Source of the DNA: Montifringilla adamsi
Taxonomy: Eukaryota > Chordata > Aves > Passeriformes > Passeridae
DNA length: 64,000 bases
Reading direction: 5' to 3'
Assembly (NCBI GenBank): GCA_017590115.1
Contig: JAGGNK010006559.1
Span: 741,231-805,230, forward strand
In this document: piece by piece, positions 10,901-22,107 of the stretch
Numbering within the stretch: the stretch's first letter is position 1
Layout of the letters: the number at the start of each line of letters is the position of its first letter
Notes under the pieces: model-generated
Databases searched by the model: none
Told to the model about the DNA's origin: nothing
The model's input: the letters and a program-made list of their open reading frames with translations, nothing else
Program-made: the position numbers and the translations under genes

Positions 10901-13161
10901 AATTTCACCTCCCCCAGAGACCCATCTGCAGAGCCCCCAGGGTCAGGCCAGCACCATCCCTGGCTGCCCCGGCTGCAGCCCACTTTATCCTGGAGTAACC
11001 TCTCCCAGGCTCGCAAGGCCGGGGAGTGGGAGCACAGTTCCTCTTATCCGCCCTCTTCCAAGGCCTCTGGAGCCTGGTGAGGAGCAGCACCAGCTCCATC
11101 TGGATGGGACAGGCAGGGGCTGGCTGAGGGTGGGGGGTTGTGGTGCACGTGCTGGCCAGGCTCTCCAGCGGTTTCCTCAAAGATCCTGCTGCCAGACAGC
11201 AACAAACCCCAGGAAGCACAGCTCCCACCATGGTCTGTGGCCACTGTCAGCCCTCCCCGGGTCCCCCAGACTCCTGACAGAGGTAAGTGAGGTGAGTGCA
11301 GCCTCCTGGTTGAGGGCTGCCTGTCCCCACTGCACTTTGCCTCCAGCACAGGGGAGCCCCTGGAGAGGGTCCCAGTGCTCCCAGCTCCCTCCAAGCAGGG
11401 ATGGGGCCGGGGCCAGGATCTCAGTCAGCTTTTGGCTGGCACAGCATGCAGCCCCAAGCTGCAGCAGGACGGGCCTGAGGAGCTGCCATTGCAGCAGTGC
11501 TGAGGGGTGCAGGGAGCTGGGGAAGTGGTTTTGTTAAAAACCTTTTCCCCTTTAAGCAAATAACAACATGACCTTCCAAAGCCCTGCTCCTGCCTCCTGT
11601 GGGCAGCAGGTCCTTGAGCGTGTTCTCACACAGCCACGCAAGTGCTGGAGGAGCCGCAGCTCCGGCACACGCCAAAACATCTGGCGGGGCTGGAACTCAC
11701 AGCTGGAGAGTTTCCACTTCTGGAACTGCCCGTTACATAAAGCCATTTCACACACGCGCTGGGAGGAGCGAGGGGCAGCGGAGGGGAAGAAATAGATCTT
11801 TTTTCCTTAGAAAAACCTGACGAAGTTTCCTTCTGAGCAGCCGTGGCGAGGGCAGGGGAGGGAGGCCCCAGCGCAGAGGGGTTAACTTGGGAACAGCCAG
11901 CTCCAGATCCTCTCCCTGCACTTGGCTGCCCGGCCAAGACCTGGGTCATGAATCCCTCTCCACTGGGAGAGCAACTAAAATACACTCAAAACGAGAGCAG
12001 CTGAGGGACACAGGCTGTCCCGCCAGCCCTGATCCACAGCAGCATCCGTCCAGGAGCTGCAGCAGCAGGAGCAGGGGTCAGCAGTCCCTGGGGTCCCTGT
12101 GCTGTCCCAGACCACGAAGGAGAGCCCTGTCTGGTGAGGGGCAGCCCAGCTCTGTGCTGCTGCATCACCCGCAGCTGCAGACTCTGAGTCTTGCCCCCAG
12201 GGCTCCACACATTCCCCATGGGGAGAGCTCAGCCCCACAGCAGCCCCTCAGCCCCCAACCTCCTCACCTTTGCAGGGGTGGCAGGTGACCAGCCCCAGGA
12301 AGCCCAGCAGGCTGATTTTGTTGCCTGGGTAGGTGTAATTAGACCAGGCCACGTCCACGTTGCCGTTGGCACAGCATTCCTCCCACGTCACGCCAGTCTT
12401 CAGGATCATGGTGCACTTGGCCTCCTTCCCCTGCTGCAGCCAGCAGATTCCACCTGTGGAGAGGGCAGAGGGTGAGGGATCCCTGCTGTGCCAGGACCCC
12501 TTTGAAGAGCAGCAAGATCCTGGCTGTGACTGGAGCACCTTGGGGCAGAGGCACAGGGACCACTCCAGAGCCTGAGACAAATTGGGGTACCTAGAGATGC
12601 TCTGAGCTGGCTCCTGTGGCACAAGAGCTGTCCCAGAGCAGGCATCCCCAAGGGTCCCTGGCATGGCAGCTCAGTGCCCCCATGGCCACCCCAATGCTGC
12701 TGCCAGCCCTCTCCTGCCAACAGGCTCCAAATCCACACTTGGACCACAGGGATGGACCAGTTATCCCAGCGCTCCCCGTGATGCTCTGGGAGATGCCCAC
12801 CTTGCCAGCCAGGATCTGGGCTTGTAGCTTGCCTCCCCCTTGCCTGCTCACCTCTCTGCCTGGCCCCAGAGCGAGGGGGTCCCAGCCCAGGGCAGCAGAC
12901 AGAGTGGGGCCAGTGGGTGGCTGCTGTGAGGGCTGGATCTCCTGGCATGTGCCAGTGGCCCCACAGAGGGATGGAACTGTTCCCTGACACGGGAGCCCGA
13001 CACCCACGGAGTCTGCAAGGAGCATCTGAGCCAGTGGCTGGAGCACAGGACACTTGCCCCAGCCCTTGGGTCTGGGCCAGACTCGCAGCACTGATCCCTC
13101 TGACTCAAAAGCCTGTTTGTTCCGTGACCCACCAGCGAATCAGTTCGATTTTTTTTCCGCC

Positions 13162-13209
<48 letters not shown>

Positions 13210-14391
13210 TGAGTGATTTCTTTGCAATTTCCGCCTCTGCAAACCAGCCTCTTGTGACGCTTATTTGGGTTCGTGCTCTCATTAGCTGTGCTTGAGGTTT
13301 GCTAAACGGCGAAAGATGGAAGGGAGGGATGGGGGCAGGGACGGGTCTTGCGCTGCCAGGCAGGAGTCGCTCCTCTCCTAAGCAGGATTCGCCCGCCCCC
13401 ACCCTAGACCCCCTGTGCCCCCCTCTTTCCCCACGCACACGATTCTGGTTCGGTCACAAGTCCAGGGGGTTCCCAGCCCGGCTGGATGGATGGAGCAAAG
13501 CCCCGGGAAGCAGCGCCCGGACACCTCGGGCAGCACCAGCCGCTACAGCACGCGGGTTCATCCTCCACGGATTTGTCCAATTGCTCTTCCAAGCTCAATT
13601 TCCCGTTACAACACCGCGCGGCCCCCACTCCCCACGGAACATTCGGCATCGTGCGAGGGGAAGGTGGAAACTCCCGCGCCGCTGCGGGAAAGGCGACACC
13701 GGCGGCACCGCACGGCTCCGAGGCGCTGGGAAGGGCTGACAGAGCCCCGCTCCGGGGTCTCGGGACGGCCGCTCCCACCGTCCCGACGCCGCCCAGGCAC
13801 GGCGAAAGCCGCTAGCACCGGCAGCGGAACCGGGAGGGTCCAAGCTCCGAACTCCACACCCCGGTCAGGGACCGGCCCCGCTCCCGGCCCGTCCCACCGG
13901 GGACACGCAGCCCCGAGCCGACTCTGCCGCCCGGGAACAGGGATCCCCCGGGACACACCGGCTGCGGGATGCCGGGGCACGGTCGCGGCTGCGGAGCCGG
14001 GCGGGACCCGGGCGGTCGCTCCCGCCGCGCGGCCACGGGACCCGCCCGACGGAGGGACGGCGGCGACCGGGACACCCGAGCGGCACCGCCGGGCACCCGG
14101 CAGCCGCCGTTCCGCCCGGTAAAGCGGGTTTGCGCCGCCGAGAGCCCGGCATCCGCCCGGCGGGACGGGACATCGGAGCCCGGGGCTGCCGCCCCATAAC
14201 GGCGCCGCGACCCCGGGCCGGGCCGCCCCCGCCCCGAACACCTGCCGGCGGGAGCGGCGTTACCGGCGGCCGGGGCGGAGCGGGCGGACTGCGCCGGGAC
14301 CCCCGGCGGGAGCGGGACCCCCGTGGCTCTTACCGTGTGCGGCGGCGGGGCTGCAGAGCGCCAGCAGGCAGAGCGCCAGCCGCAGCGGCAT
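7951..14391 (-). CDS. FSTL3: Follistatin-like 3 (activin/myostatin-binding glycoprotein)
   Basis: Secreted antagonist of activins, GDF11 and myostatin. There are five coding exons on the minus strand: 14334-14391, 12268-12453, 9332-9547, 8094-8321 and 7951-8003. Lengths 58, 186, 216, 228 and 53 sum to 741 bases, giving 246 residues (human 263). Exon 1 is the signal peptide ([20 protein letters not shown]). Exon 2 is the N-terminal domain (GICWLQQG ... [13 protein letters not shown] ... CHPCK). Exons 3 and 4 each encode one Cys-rich follistatin/Kazal domain ([31 protein letters not shown]). Exon 5 is a short acidic tail ending EENYV. Only two follistatin domains are present, as in FSTL3, whereas follistatin has three. 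The heparin-binding basic stretch of FST is absent. A WSNYT sequon offers N-glycosylation. Intron 1 is 1.9 kb and intron 2 is 2.7 kb. Confidence 0.97.
10478..10542 (+). repeat. Polypurine (GGA/GAA)-rich tract in FSTL3 intron 2
   Basis: Nearly uninterrupted purines (GGAGGAGGAGG, GAAGAAGAAGGAAGG) over about 65 bases within the intron between FSTL3 coding exons 2 and 3. Low-complexity sequence that can adopt non-B structure; no gene function evident. Confidence 0.7.
13163..13208 (+). repeat. Long poly(T) run (poly(A) on minus strand) in FSTL3 intron 1
   Basis: An almost pure ~46-base T tract, preceded by a shorter T run at 13150-13156. It lies in FSTL3 intron 1, about 1.1 kb from exon 1, and reads as poly(A) in the sense of the gene. 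No SINE body or processed cDNA was recognised next to it. It could be an old retroposon tail, a simple expansion or an assembly artefact. Confidence 0.8.
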
Positions 14392-14476
14392 GGCCGGGCC
14401 GGGCGGGGACGGGCCGGGACGGGCCGGGGCGCTCCGGTGACCTGTTGCTGTGAGGCGGCGGCGAGGCCGGCGGAGC

Positions 14477-14483
14477 TATAAAG
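14477..14483 (+). promoter_or_regulatory. TATAAAG element pointing away from FSTL3
   Basis: GCTATAAAG sits 86 bases upstream of the FSTL3 start codon but is oriented on the plus strand, 32 bases before the N gap. It could direct a divergent plus-strand transcript whose start lies at or near the gap. No downstream plus-strand gene is recognised, so this is only a motif call. Confidence 0.3.
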
Positions 14484-14515
14484 CGGCGGGGCGGCGTGAA
14501 TCACCGGGCGGGGCG

Positions 14516-14551
14516 NNNNNNNNNNNNNNNNNNNNNNNNNNNNNNNNNNNN
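14516..14551. other. Assembly gap (36 N)
   Basis: Unknown bases in the CpG-rich 5' flank of FSTL3, about 125 bases upstream of its start codon. GC-rich sequence commonly fails in short-read assembly. Part of the FSTL3 promoter and possibly its cap site lie here. Confidence 0.95.
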
Positions 14552-16829
14552 ACCCCTGAGCGCGGGGGGGCGGCGGGAGGCGATGAGGGTCTGAGCGTCA
14601 CCGAGTGGGCGGGGGGGGGTCGTGTCCGTGCGTCCCCTGGAGAGGGCGGGGACCGGCAGCCCGGCACTGAGAGGGGTCGGGGGAGGTTTGGGGGAGCCCT
14701 CCGTGATCGGGGTGGAGCGGAGCAGTGTCTGGACACACCCCGAGGCGTGGGGGACCCCAGAGCGCTCCCCTGCCCGAGCCTGTGCCTTCCCCACCCATCC
14801 TCGCATGAAGCCGAAGCTGCCTCCTCCCCGAGCAGCCCCGGCTGGCAGCAGGGGTACGGTGTGGGCTGTCTCATCTATGGCTCCTTTCATCTCTGCTCCC
14901 CAAACACTCCCACGGCTCGGCTGGTACCCAACATCACTCCCAACGCACAGAGGGAAACTGAGGCACCACCCTGAGCCTTGCCAGGCAAGGAGAGGAAAGA
15001 GAAGAGCTGTGGGGCCATACCCCTGTGGCACATGCTGCCCCTGTTTTCCACAGATGTCCCCATCACCACGAGGACTGCTTCATCTGGCTCCTGAACAGTT
15101 CCCTGGCTGGGCCAGCACTGCCAGGCTTTGTGGGGCTCCTACAGGACAGGGGAGGCCAGCAGAGAACCCAGGGCAAGCCAGCTCAGGTTTGGCCTTGCTC
15201 CTTGATTGGTGCCACCACAAAGAGATCACCCACCTGTCTGAAGGGGGGGTCAGGATGCACCAGGGACCAGCACCCCACTCCTGAGGCAGAGCTTTGGGGG
15301 CACAGGTCTCTCTGCCACAGCCCAGGGCCCTCTCCAGCCCCAAGCCCTGTCCAGCTCCCGGCCACGCAGCTGAGGAACGTTTCACCCCGTGCACTGGCCC
15401 CAGCTGAGGTCATGTTTTCAGCAGGGCTGAGCTGGGCTCTTTCGGAGAGGGGCCCTGGCCGCAAGGCCCACGGGAGCCTGCACCACCCCTCCTGGCTCTG
15501 AGTGGTGCCAGCACAGCACGAGCAGCTTGGTTTGGCGTGGGATGGAGCTGGACACAGCTTTGGTCCAGTGGGACATGGAGCAGCCTGGGTCCCACAACAC
15601 GGGGAGCGGGTGCAATGCCATGTGCCAGCACGGACAGAGAGCAGTGTCACTGTCCCTGCCACATCTCCATCCCTCCAGCCAGCAGGCAGGCTCTCACCAA
15701 GGCAGATCTTCCTTCCCTTCTCCACTTACAGCCCTTTGCACCCCCGGGGAGGGGTCAGGAATGGGAAGGGCTGGGTTTACCCCAGGTGGCAGGAGCCCTG
15801 CAGCACCTCCAGACAGTGTGTGGGGGTGACAGGAGCACCGACTGTGGGACAGCAGAGGGTCCTGGGGGGAAGCACAGAGCCAGCAGCCCCTGGCCACCAG
15901 GCTCCCAGAGTGCTGCTGGCCCTGACACTGCTCCTGGCCTGTCCTGGCTGGCGTGACCCAGGCTGGCTCGGCCGCCTCGGAGCAGTTGCCCATGTAAGGG
16001 CAGAGGGCTGGGGAGCCAAACTGCAGAGCGGGATGTCCGAGAGCAAGTGGGTGGTGATGCACTCGCTCACTCACATGCTCCAGGATGCGAGAGGAGCTCG
16101 CAGAGGCCAGGAAGGGATTTTCCTTGGCTGAGAGTGGGGTTGCACAACCGCAGTCTCTGGCAGGGAAGGGGTCAGACCTCGCTCGGAGCAGCAGGCGCTG
16201 CTGCATCTGTAAGGGAGCAGCCAGGCTCCTGATATAAAGGCAGGAGGAGTCTGGTGGCCAGAAGGGAAGTGGATCCCTGAGCCAAAGGGTGCTCAGAGTC
16301 CTGATGAGGCTGCCCTGCTGCCAGGAAAACCATGCTGGGGGCTCTGCTTGCCACTGTCCTGGCTGTGGCTGAAGCAATTTGCCTGTGCTGATACCACAAT
16401 GCTGGTTCTCAAGCAAAGCTGGGAACAAAATTCCACTGGCCAGTCCCACACACAGGGTGATGCTGTCTCCCTGAATCCCATGGACACTCCAGGGTGTGAT
16501 TGAGCCCCAGCAGCACCCACGGAGTGAGTGGGGCGAGGAGCTGGCCTGGGAGCTGCAGGAAAGCAGCCCTGCAGCACCCAAAGGGAGACAGAGGAACCAC
16601 TGGGCCAGAGCTGGGGGCAGCTGGAGGCACTGGAGCAGGGACAAAGGAGCCCTTTGGAGCACAGTGAATGGTGGCTTCACATCTGATCTTTCCTCTGGGC
16701 ACTGGTGCCACGCTAGGTCAGGGCTGCAGCAGATTTTTGGGACAAGGTTCAGACCCAAACATTCTCCCCACAAACCCCAGCTGCTGCACGCTGCTGCTGG
16801 GCTCCTTTAAGGAGGGAATCTCGCCTCCC
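14552..16829. other. Intergenic sequence 5' of FSTL3, no gene recognised
   Basis: The first ~250 bases continue the CpG-rich island around the FSTL3 5' end. Beyond 14800 the sequence is ordinary and moderately GC-rich. Open frames have no family similarity and no paired splice sites. I see no convincing RNA gene. Confidence 0.55.
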
Positions 16830-16837
16830 TCATCAGT

Positions 16838-16905
16838 TCAGGCTAATTAAACTCTGCTAAACCAATTAGAGCTGCAATTTGCAACAAGACGTTCTATTGA
16901 GAAGA
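16838..16905. promoter_or_regulatory. AT-rich island with homeodomain-type sites (candidate enhancer)
   Basis: Within GC-rich surroundings this stretch carries GGCTAATTAAAC and ACCAATTAGAGC about 25 bases apart, followed by GCAATTTGCAAC. TAATTA and CAATTAG are core homeodomain recognition sequences. Such islands between conserved genes are often conserved non-coding elements. The call is inferred from composition and motifs only. Confidence 0.35.
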
Positions 16906-17463
16906 AGAGCCCAGGGTCAGGGCAGAGGTTTCATACCGCCAGCGTGGATCTGTGGGCAGGTGTTGGCCAGGGCCCTGGATGTTGCCATTTCCCTGTCGGA
17001 GTGAGGTGATCCTGGCCCCATTCCTCTCCTCACCGCAGTGGGATGCCCCAGTTTCTCTCATGCAAGCAGAGATGCTGCCAAACACTGCAGTGGGGAGAGG
17101 GGCTGCTGCTGGGGGCTCCAGAGCATGGGACCCTCGGGAACAGGCTCAGCCCAGCAGGGCCAGCGCTAGGCTCAGCGTGCAGCCAGCGAAGGGGGACAGG
17201 ACTGAGGCTCGGTCACATCCCTTGGAGCACGTGGCGGGTGGCCAGAGCGAGGCGTGAGCCGAGGGCACGGCCCCGCCGCCGCTGCCGGCAGCCCTGAGCC
17301 TGCGGCGGGATTTTCTCCCGCATCCTCACGGCTCCAGCCCGGTGAATTGACTCAGGGTTTGTTTGGGGAGAGAGTGTCAGGACGGCACCTTGATGGGCTC
17401 ACTCCACCCCCAGCGCTGACACGGAGCTTCGCCCCGCGCCCCGGGGCAGCAGCGTCACCGCTC

Positions 17464-17612
17464 CGTGCCTCAGTTTCCCCATCTGCTGAGGCGAGATAAT
17501 GCTCCTCTGCTTGATCCTGCACTATCTCCCAGGAAGGTTGCAGGGATTAGTTTGCTAATGTTTGCAAGGAGCTTTGAAGATGAAAAGCCGTGAACAAATG
17601 CCAAGAAGTGCT
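17464..17612 (-). mobile_element. MIR-like SINE relic
   Basis: Read on the plus strand, GTGCCTCAGTTTCCCCATCT is followed by AGATAATG, CTCCCAGGAAGGTTG, AATGTTTGCAAGGAGCTTTG and AAGATGAAAAGCC. This is the ordered set of blocks found in the antisense of mammalian/amniote MIR (CORE) SINEs, with about 25-30% divergence by eye. An old, shared insertion is expected. Boundaries are approximate. Confidence 0.7.
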
Positions 17613-19375
17613 GAGCTGGATTCTCCTCGCCAAGTAATCGTTTCATGTTGCTGGGACACTTCCACTTCTGTGGCTGAAGGAAGGCAGGGCGGGAGTGCCA
17701 GCGTTCAGGGAGGGCTGGGAGGCTGACATACATTCCCAAGACCTGCCCCTCCAAATCTGATCACCCATTCTGTTTGATTCCTGATCAAATTCTGATCCCT
17801 CCTGCTGATGCCCAGACCCCCTCCCTGCATCCCCAGCACCCCGCAGGCACCACAGGAAGCATCACCCTGGGGGGCTTCACTCCCTCTCCCCTTCTCAGAA
17901 ATGTAATTTTCTCCAGTGCTTTGGGTGCCCCCAGCAAGTGCTGCACTTGCCCAATGCCTCTCCTTTTCAAATCTTTGGTCTCAGCGCCACCAGCTCTGCC
18001 CTGAACTGATGGGAGATGCTCTGAGCTCCGTCCGTGCTGGGGAAATGCCAGTGCTGGGAGCCAGGAGGTGCAAGCAACATGGAGCAGGGACTGGGAAGGC
18101 TGGGATGTGGGAAAGCAGTGACCTTTGCCAGCAAAGTCATCCCATCCCATCCCATCCCACTCTGCAGCCCAGCCTGGAGAAGCCACCAGAGTGTCCCTCT
18201 CAGCCAGGAGCAGCTCGTGGCTCCAGTTCCACCCCTCCTGTCCACGCTGATTTCCAGCCACCTTAGCGAGCTCCTTACGGGCTGATCCCATTGCCCACAT
18301 GGCTGAGCCCGGTGGGGTTGGCCCGGCGGTGACACAGGCTCTGCGTGTGTGTGTTTGTGTGTGTTTGTGTGTGTGTGTGAGTGTAAACAAGCCGTGAGTC
18401 AGCGCCGGCGGCCGTGCGGGCTCCCAGCGCGAACGCTGCCGTGGCAAAGGGCAGGAGAGAGACGAGCCTGGAGGGAAGAGCTGGGAATGTCGGGCAACCG
18501 TGTGGGGCTGAACCGGGTCCAGCAGAGCCAGGAAAACCTCCCGGGTCATTAAAGTCTGCTGGCTCCTTGGTGAGGCTGGGGAGAGGCGCTGCTGGAGGAA
18601 GCAGAGCTGCACCGGGGAGGGCAGCGGCTGCTCTGATCTTCGCTCCCGGAGCAAGGTGCTGGTTATTGGGGTGGCACACGTGGCTACTGCCATACCAGCC
18701 ATACTGTGGACCCCACTGGCACTGCAATCCCAGCATTCCAGCCTTGCCAGCCTGGTGGGTCCCCATCCCATGGGCCTGTAAAGAGCAGAGCCACCACAGG
18801 TCACATCCTCCCCAGAGCCCACATCTGCCACACAGCCCTTGTCAGCCAAAGAGCCTCATTGCTTGGCCCAGGCTGGCAGTTGTTAGAAAAGCATGTTTTT
18901 CACATTAAAATTTCCCTTGAAGAACAATGGTTTAAACCAAGCATAAAAAGGGAAAGAATCCAAAAAGAGAAAACAAGAGAAAGGAAAATTTTTGGTGGAG
19001 CTTAAAATCAGCCCCCTGGGACCATGAACTTCCCCTGAGTCCCTCTGCCCTGGCTGCTCCCAGGGGAAGGTGAGCCACTGGGACAGCACAGCTGAGCCAG
19101 GGAAGGACCACCAACATGCCACCAGCCCTTCTGATCGAGGGATCAGAGGCATGGGGGGCTGGGGACCACCCTCCAGCAGCGTCCCCCAGGGTGCTGAGGA
19201 CAGGGCTCAGCCTGTGCCGTTGCTCCCGGGTCACCGTGAGCTGCTGGATCACTGCCAGGTGGGATCCAGACCCACAGCCTGGAGGTGTGAGGCTCCAGGA
19301 GATGAGGTGGGGGATGTAAATCTCTCGATCTGTCTGAGCAAATTCAAAGGAAACCGATTCAAATCCGCCGTGACA
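17613..19375. other. Intergenic sequence with simple repeats, no gene recognised
   Basis: 18139-18162 is a (CATCC)n run. 18336-18385 is a (TG)n/(TTTGTG) microsatellite. Open frames on both strands look random. 18885-18990 is an A/T-rich segment with no recognised gene. Confidence 0.55.
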
Positions 19376-19480
19376 CGACTGGCTCGGGGCGGGTAGACAA
19401 TCCCGGCAGTGTCTGTAAGGAATCTCGCCGCTTTCCTTTGAGTGGCCTCCAATTTATTAATTAAAATAGGCAATTATATA
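19376..19480 (-). other. Open segment with reverse-transcriptase-tail-like peptide, or conserved non-coding element
   Basis: The minus strand is open from about 19473 down and reads LEATQRKAARFLTD followed by a RASRVTADLNRF-like segment. The motif LExxQRRAARF followed by SVTxxLN is typical of the region C-terminal to the reverse transcriptase domain of some LINE families. The hit is about 40 residues and no other RT motif lies nearby. It may be a small LINE relic, an AT-rich conserved element (CCAATTTATTAATTAAAAT on the plus strand) or chance. Confidence 0.3.
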
Positions 19481-21083
19481 TGATGTGGGGTGGAGGGGAG
19501 CAGGGAGACCAGCTGCACCAGTTATTCTCACTTGGCAGGAATTGCTCTGGGAGCTGCTCTGGCTCCAGGAGGTGCTTGTGCTTCCCAGGGCTCAAGGCAG
19601 AGCCTGGGATGAGCCCGTGCCCGGAGCTGCCCCTGTGCCTCCAGCACCTGGGCAGTGAGGGGCTTTCAGCTCCAGTCCCCACTTTCTTCAGGAGCACAGC
19701 GTCCAGAGGCCAGGAGGAATCCCTTGACCCCTTCTTTGGGGCACATGTCCCCTCCACTGCTCAGCCCAGGTGGGATGGTGGCTCTGAGCTGCTGGAGGAG
19801 CCCCCCAGCCTGTGCCATCCCCTCGGACATTGGGATTTTCTGCTGGGAGATTTTCCGCTGCCCTTCCCAAGCGGGGTGGCCGATTTGGGAGCGGGCTGTG
19901 TCTAATGATGACTCGATCCTACCTGGGGAGGTGTCACCTCCTCGTCAGCCCTCTCAGGTGAGGGTGCAGTTTGCCTTTCTGCAGCACCGTGGGAAAATCC
20001 TTCCCTGGGTGACTCAAATTTGCTCCTGACCAGACGCAGCTTCCTCGGAGGCAGCAGAAGGAAGGGGGACAGGCAAACACAGAACCCCCAATCTCGGGGT
20101 GCCCGAGCACCATCAGAGATGGGGTCTCCATGGGATTTTCATGCTCTTTGTGGGGAGGAATCATGGATGGGGCCAAAGGCAGGGCTGTCTGGGAGCCTCA
20201 GCCCCCAGAGAAGGGCAATCCCCTCTCCAGCAATGAGGGATGGGCAGGGGCTGCAGTCCTGACATGGAGGCAAACCCCAGCAGGTGAGCGAGGGGCTTTT
20301 GGGGGACCCTCCCCACTGCTGTGCGCCCGCTCTGCTGCCCTTATCTCCGTGAGCATCCACATCCGCTGCCATTTGCATCCCAACGAGTGTTGCCACGTTC
20401 AGCTTCCACAGCTCCTGCGTCAGGGAATTCCAGAGGGACAAAGTCAGTGGAGCCGGATCCTTCCTCCCCACCATCCCACAGGCACCCGGCACCCATTTGA
20501 TCAAGTGGCAACTTGTCTTCCGACGGTGAAACAGGGCACGGAGAGCCGCGGGGAAGGAGCTTCCCTCGGGGTGTGAAATGCCCCGTCCGGAGCCGCGGGC
20601 TCCGCGCTGGGGCTCCGGGCTCTGTCTGGCTCCGGGCTGGGCCACGACGCACTGTCTGGACCCACCTCCCGAATAAAATGGTTACGGTTTCCTCATCACC
20701 TGTAAATAAATGCCAACGCGCCTTATCGGCGGCCGGCACCATCGATCAGCCGCTGTAACTCTGCAATTCCCGCACGGCCACCGAGCCCTGGCAGCTGCTG
20801 ACCCTGCCCCAGCCCTCCAGAGCTGGGTGCCACCAGCGTCCAGCCCTTGTCCCCGCTCTGCCCAGCTCCGCAAATCCCTCCCCGGCTCCATCCGGCGAAG
20901 CTGGAGCGGCAAACCCCGGGCTGAAGATGCCACCTGCTGGGAGCGGGGCTGGCGTCCCGGGCTCGGAACGCCGAAATCCCGCAGCCCCGCTATGCAGAAC
21001 TCTTCAAACCGCGCAGTTCTGCCGCTCCAGTCCCGCCCCGCAGCCTCGCAATCCCCCTGCCCAAAGCCTCACAACCGCGCCGC
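19481..21083. other. Intergenic sequence upstream of RNF126, no gene recognised
   Basis: No exon recognised. 20660-20765 stands out as less GC-rich. It carries GTAAATAAATGCC (forkhead-like), CCTTATCGG (GATA-like) and CATCGATCAG within 60 bases, which may be regulatory. The rest is unremarkable. Confidence 0.5.
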
Positions 21084-21635
21084 GTGGATGCCCCGAAATC
21101 TCCCCAAAAAAATCACCCCGAAAATCGCCCATATCATGTGGATTCCTCAAAATCTCCCCAAAAAATCACCCCGAAAATCGCCCATATTGCGTGGACACCC
21201 CAAAATCTCCCCAAGATCACCCATATCGCATGGATACCCCGAAATCTCCCAAAAGTCACCCCAAAAATCGCCCATATCATGTGGATTCCTCAAAATCTCC
21301 CCAAAAAATCACCCCAAAAATCGCCCATATCGCGTGGATGCCCCAAAATCTCCCCAAAAATCACCTCAAAAATCATCCATATCACGGGGATACCCCAAAA
21401 TCTCCCAAAAATCACCTCAAAAATCGCCCATAGCACTTGGACACCCCAAAATCTCCCCAAGATCACCCATATCGCATGGATACCCCGAAATCTCCCAAAA
21501 ATCACCCCAAAAATCGCCCATATCACATGGATACCCCAAAATCTCCCCAATATCACCCATATCACGTGGATACCCCAAAATCACCTCAAAAATCATCCAT
21601 ATCACGGGGATACCCCAAAATCACCCCAAAACCCT
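21084..21635. repeat. Mixed-length minisatellite (39/40 and 51-54 bp units)
   Basis: Eleven full units and a partial one, each starting GTGGATACCCC (or ATGGAT/GGGGAT) and continuing through AAAATCTCCCC, AAAAATCACCCC and AAAATCGCCCATATCAC. Unit lengths by hand are 54, 53, 39, 51, 53, 52, 51, 39, 51, 39 and 40, then a partial copy. Short units lack one internal AAAATCACCCC-AAAAATCG segment. The array ends about 740 bases before the RNF126 start codon. Long open frames across it in several frames are by-products of the repetition, not a gene. Confidence 0.92.
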
Positions 21636-22107
21636 GGCTCTGCAGTGCCACACAACAGCCCCTGAGGCTTGGGACCCCAGTGAGGGCCAGGCAGAGCCTC
21701 TGCTGCAGCCTGGGCAAAACGCTGGCCCTGAACCGAGCCGCAGGTGGGATTCTCAGGTTCCCAAAAACCGAGAATCCACCTTTCAACCCCAAAAACCTCC
21801 CCAGCACCCCGGGGGCAAAATTCTGGGAGAAACACCCAGCCTGAAAGTGTTCTGCCAAAACAGAACATTGCAGTTCCTCTGGGGCTATTGCATCTTGAAG
21901 CAGCTCCCCGGATTCTCACTGGGATTTTCACTCCCTTTTTCCTCCTTTCGGGGGACTCCCCCTCTCCCCAGCTCATTTTTTCCACTTCTTTTAAAAATTA
22001 AATCAATAAGTCAGCTTTTGAGCTGATATTTTAAAGCTGGGGGGTCCGGTGGGGCTGAGAGAGGGATCAGGAGCCCGGGGAGGAGGGGGTGCAGGAAGGA
22101 CTGGGGG

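Noticed and set aside
7951..14391. Follistatin (FST) as identity of the follistatin-domain gene
   Set aside because: Only two follistatin domains are present, the tail is short and acidic, and synteny is that of FSTL3.
14930..14965. Second MIR-like string (CACAGAGGGAAACTGAGGCACC)
   Set aside because: Only about 22 bases match, too short to separate from chance.
21084..21665. Long repetitive open frames across the array (products rich in SPKNHP/IPQNLPK-like repeats)
   Set aside because: Open in several frames at once because of the short repeat, begin at non-ATG codons, no conserved protein and no splice context. Treated as minisatellite, not a repeat-protein gene.
20710..22026. 438-codon open frame upstream of RNF126
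   Set aside because: Most of it is translation of the minisatellite; the rest has no similarity and spans regulatory-looking DNA.
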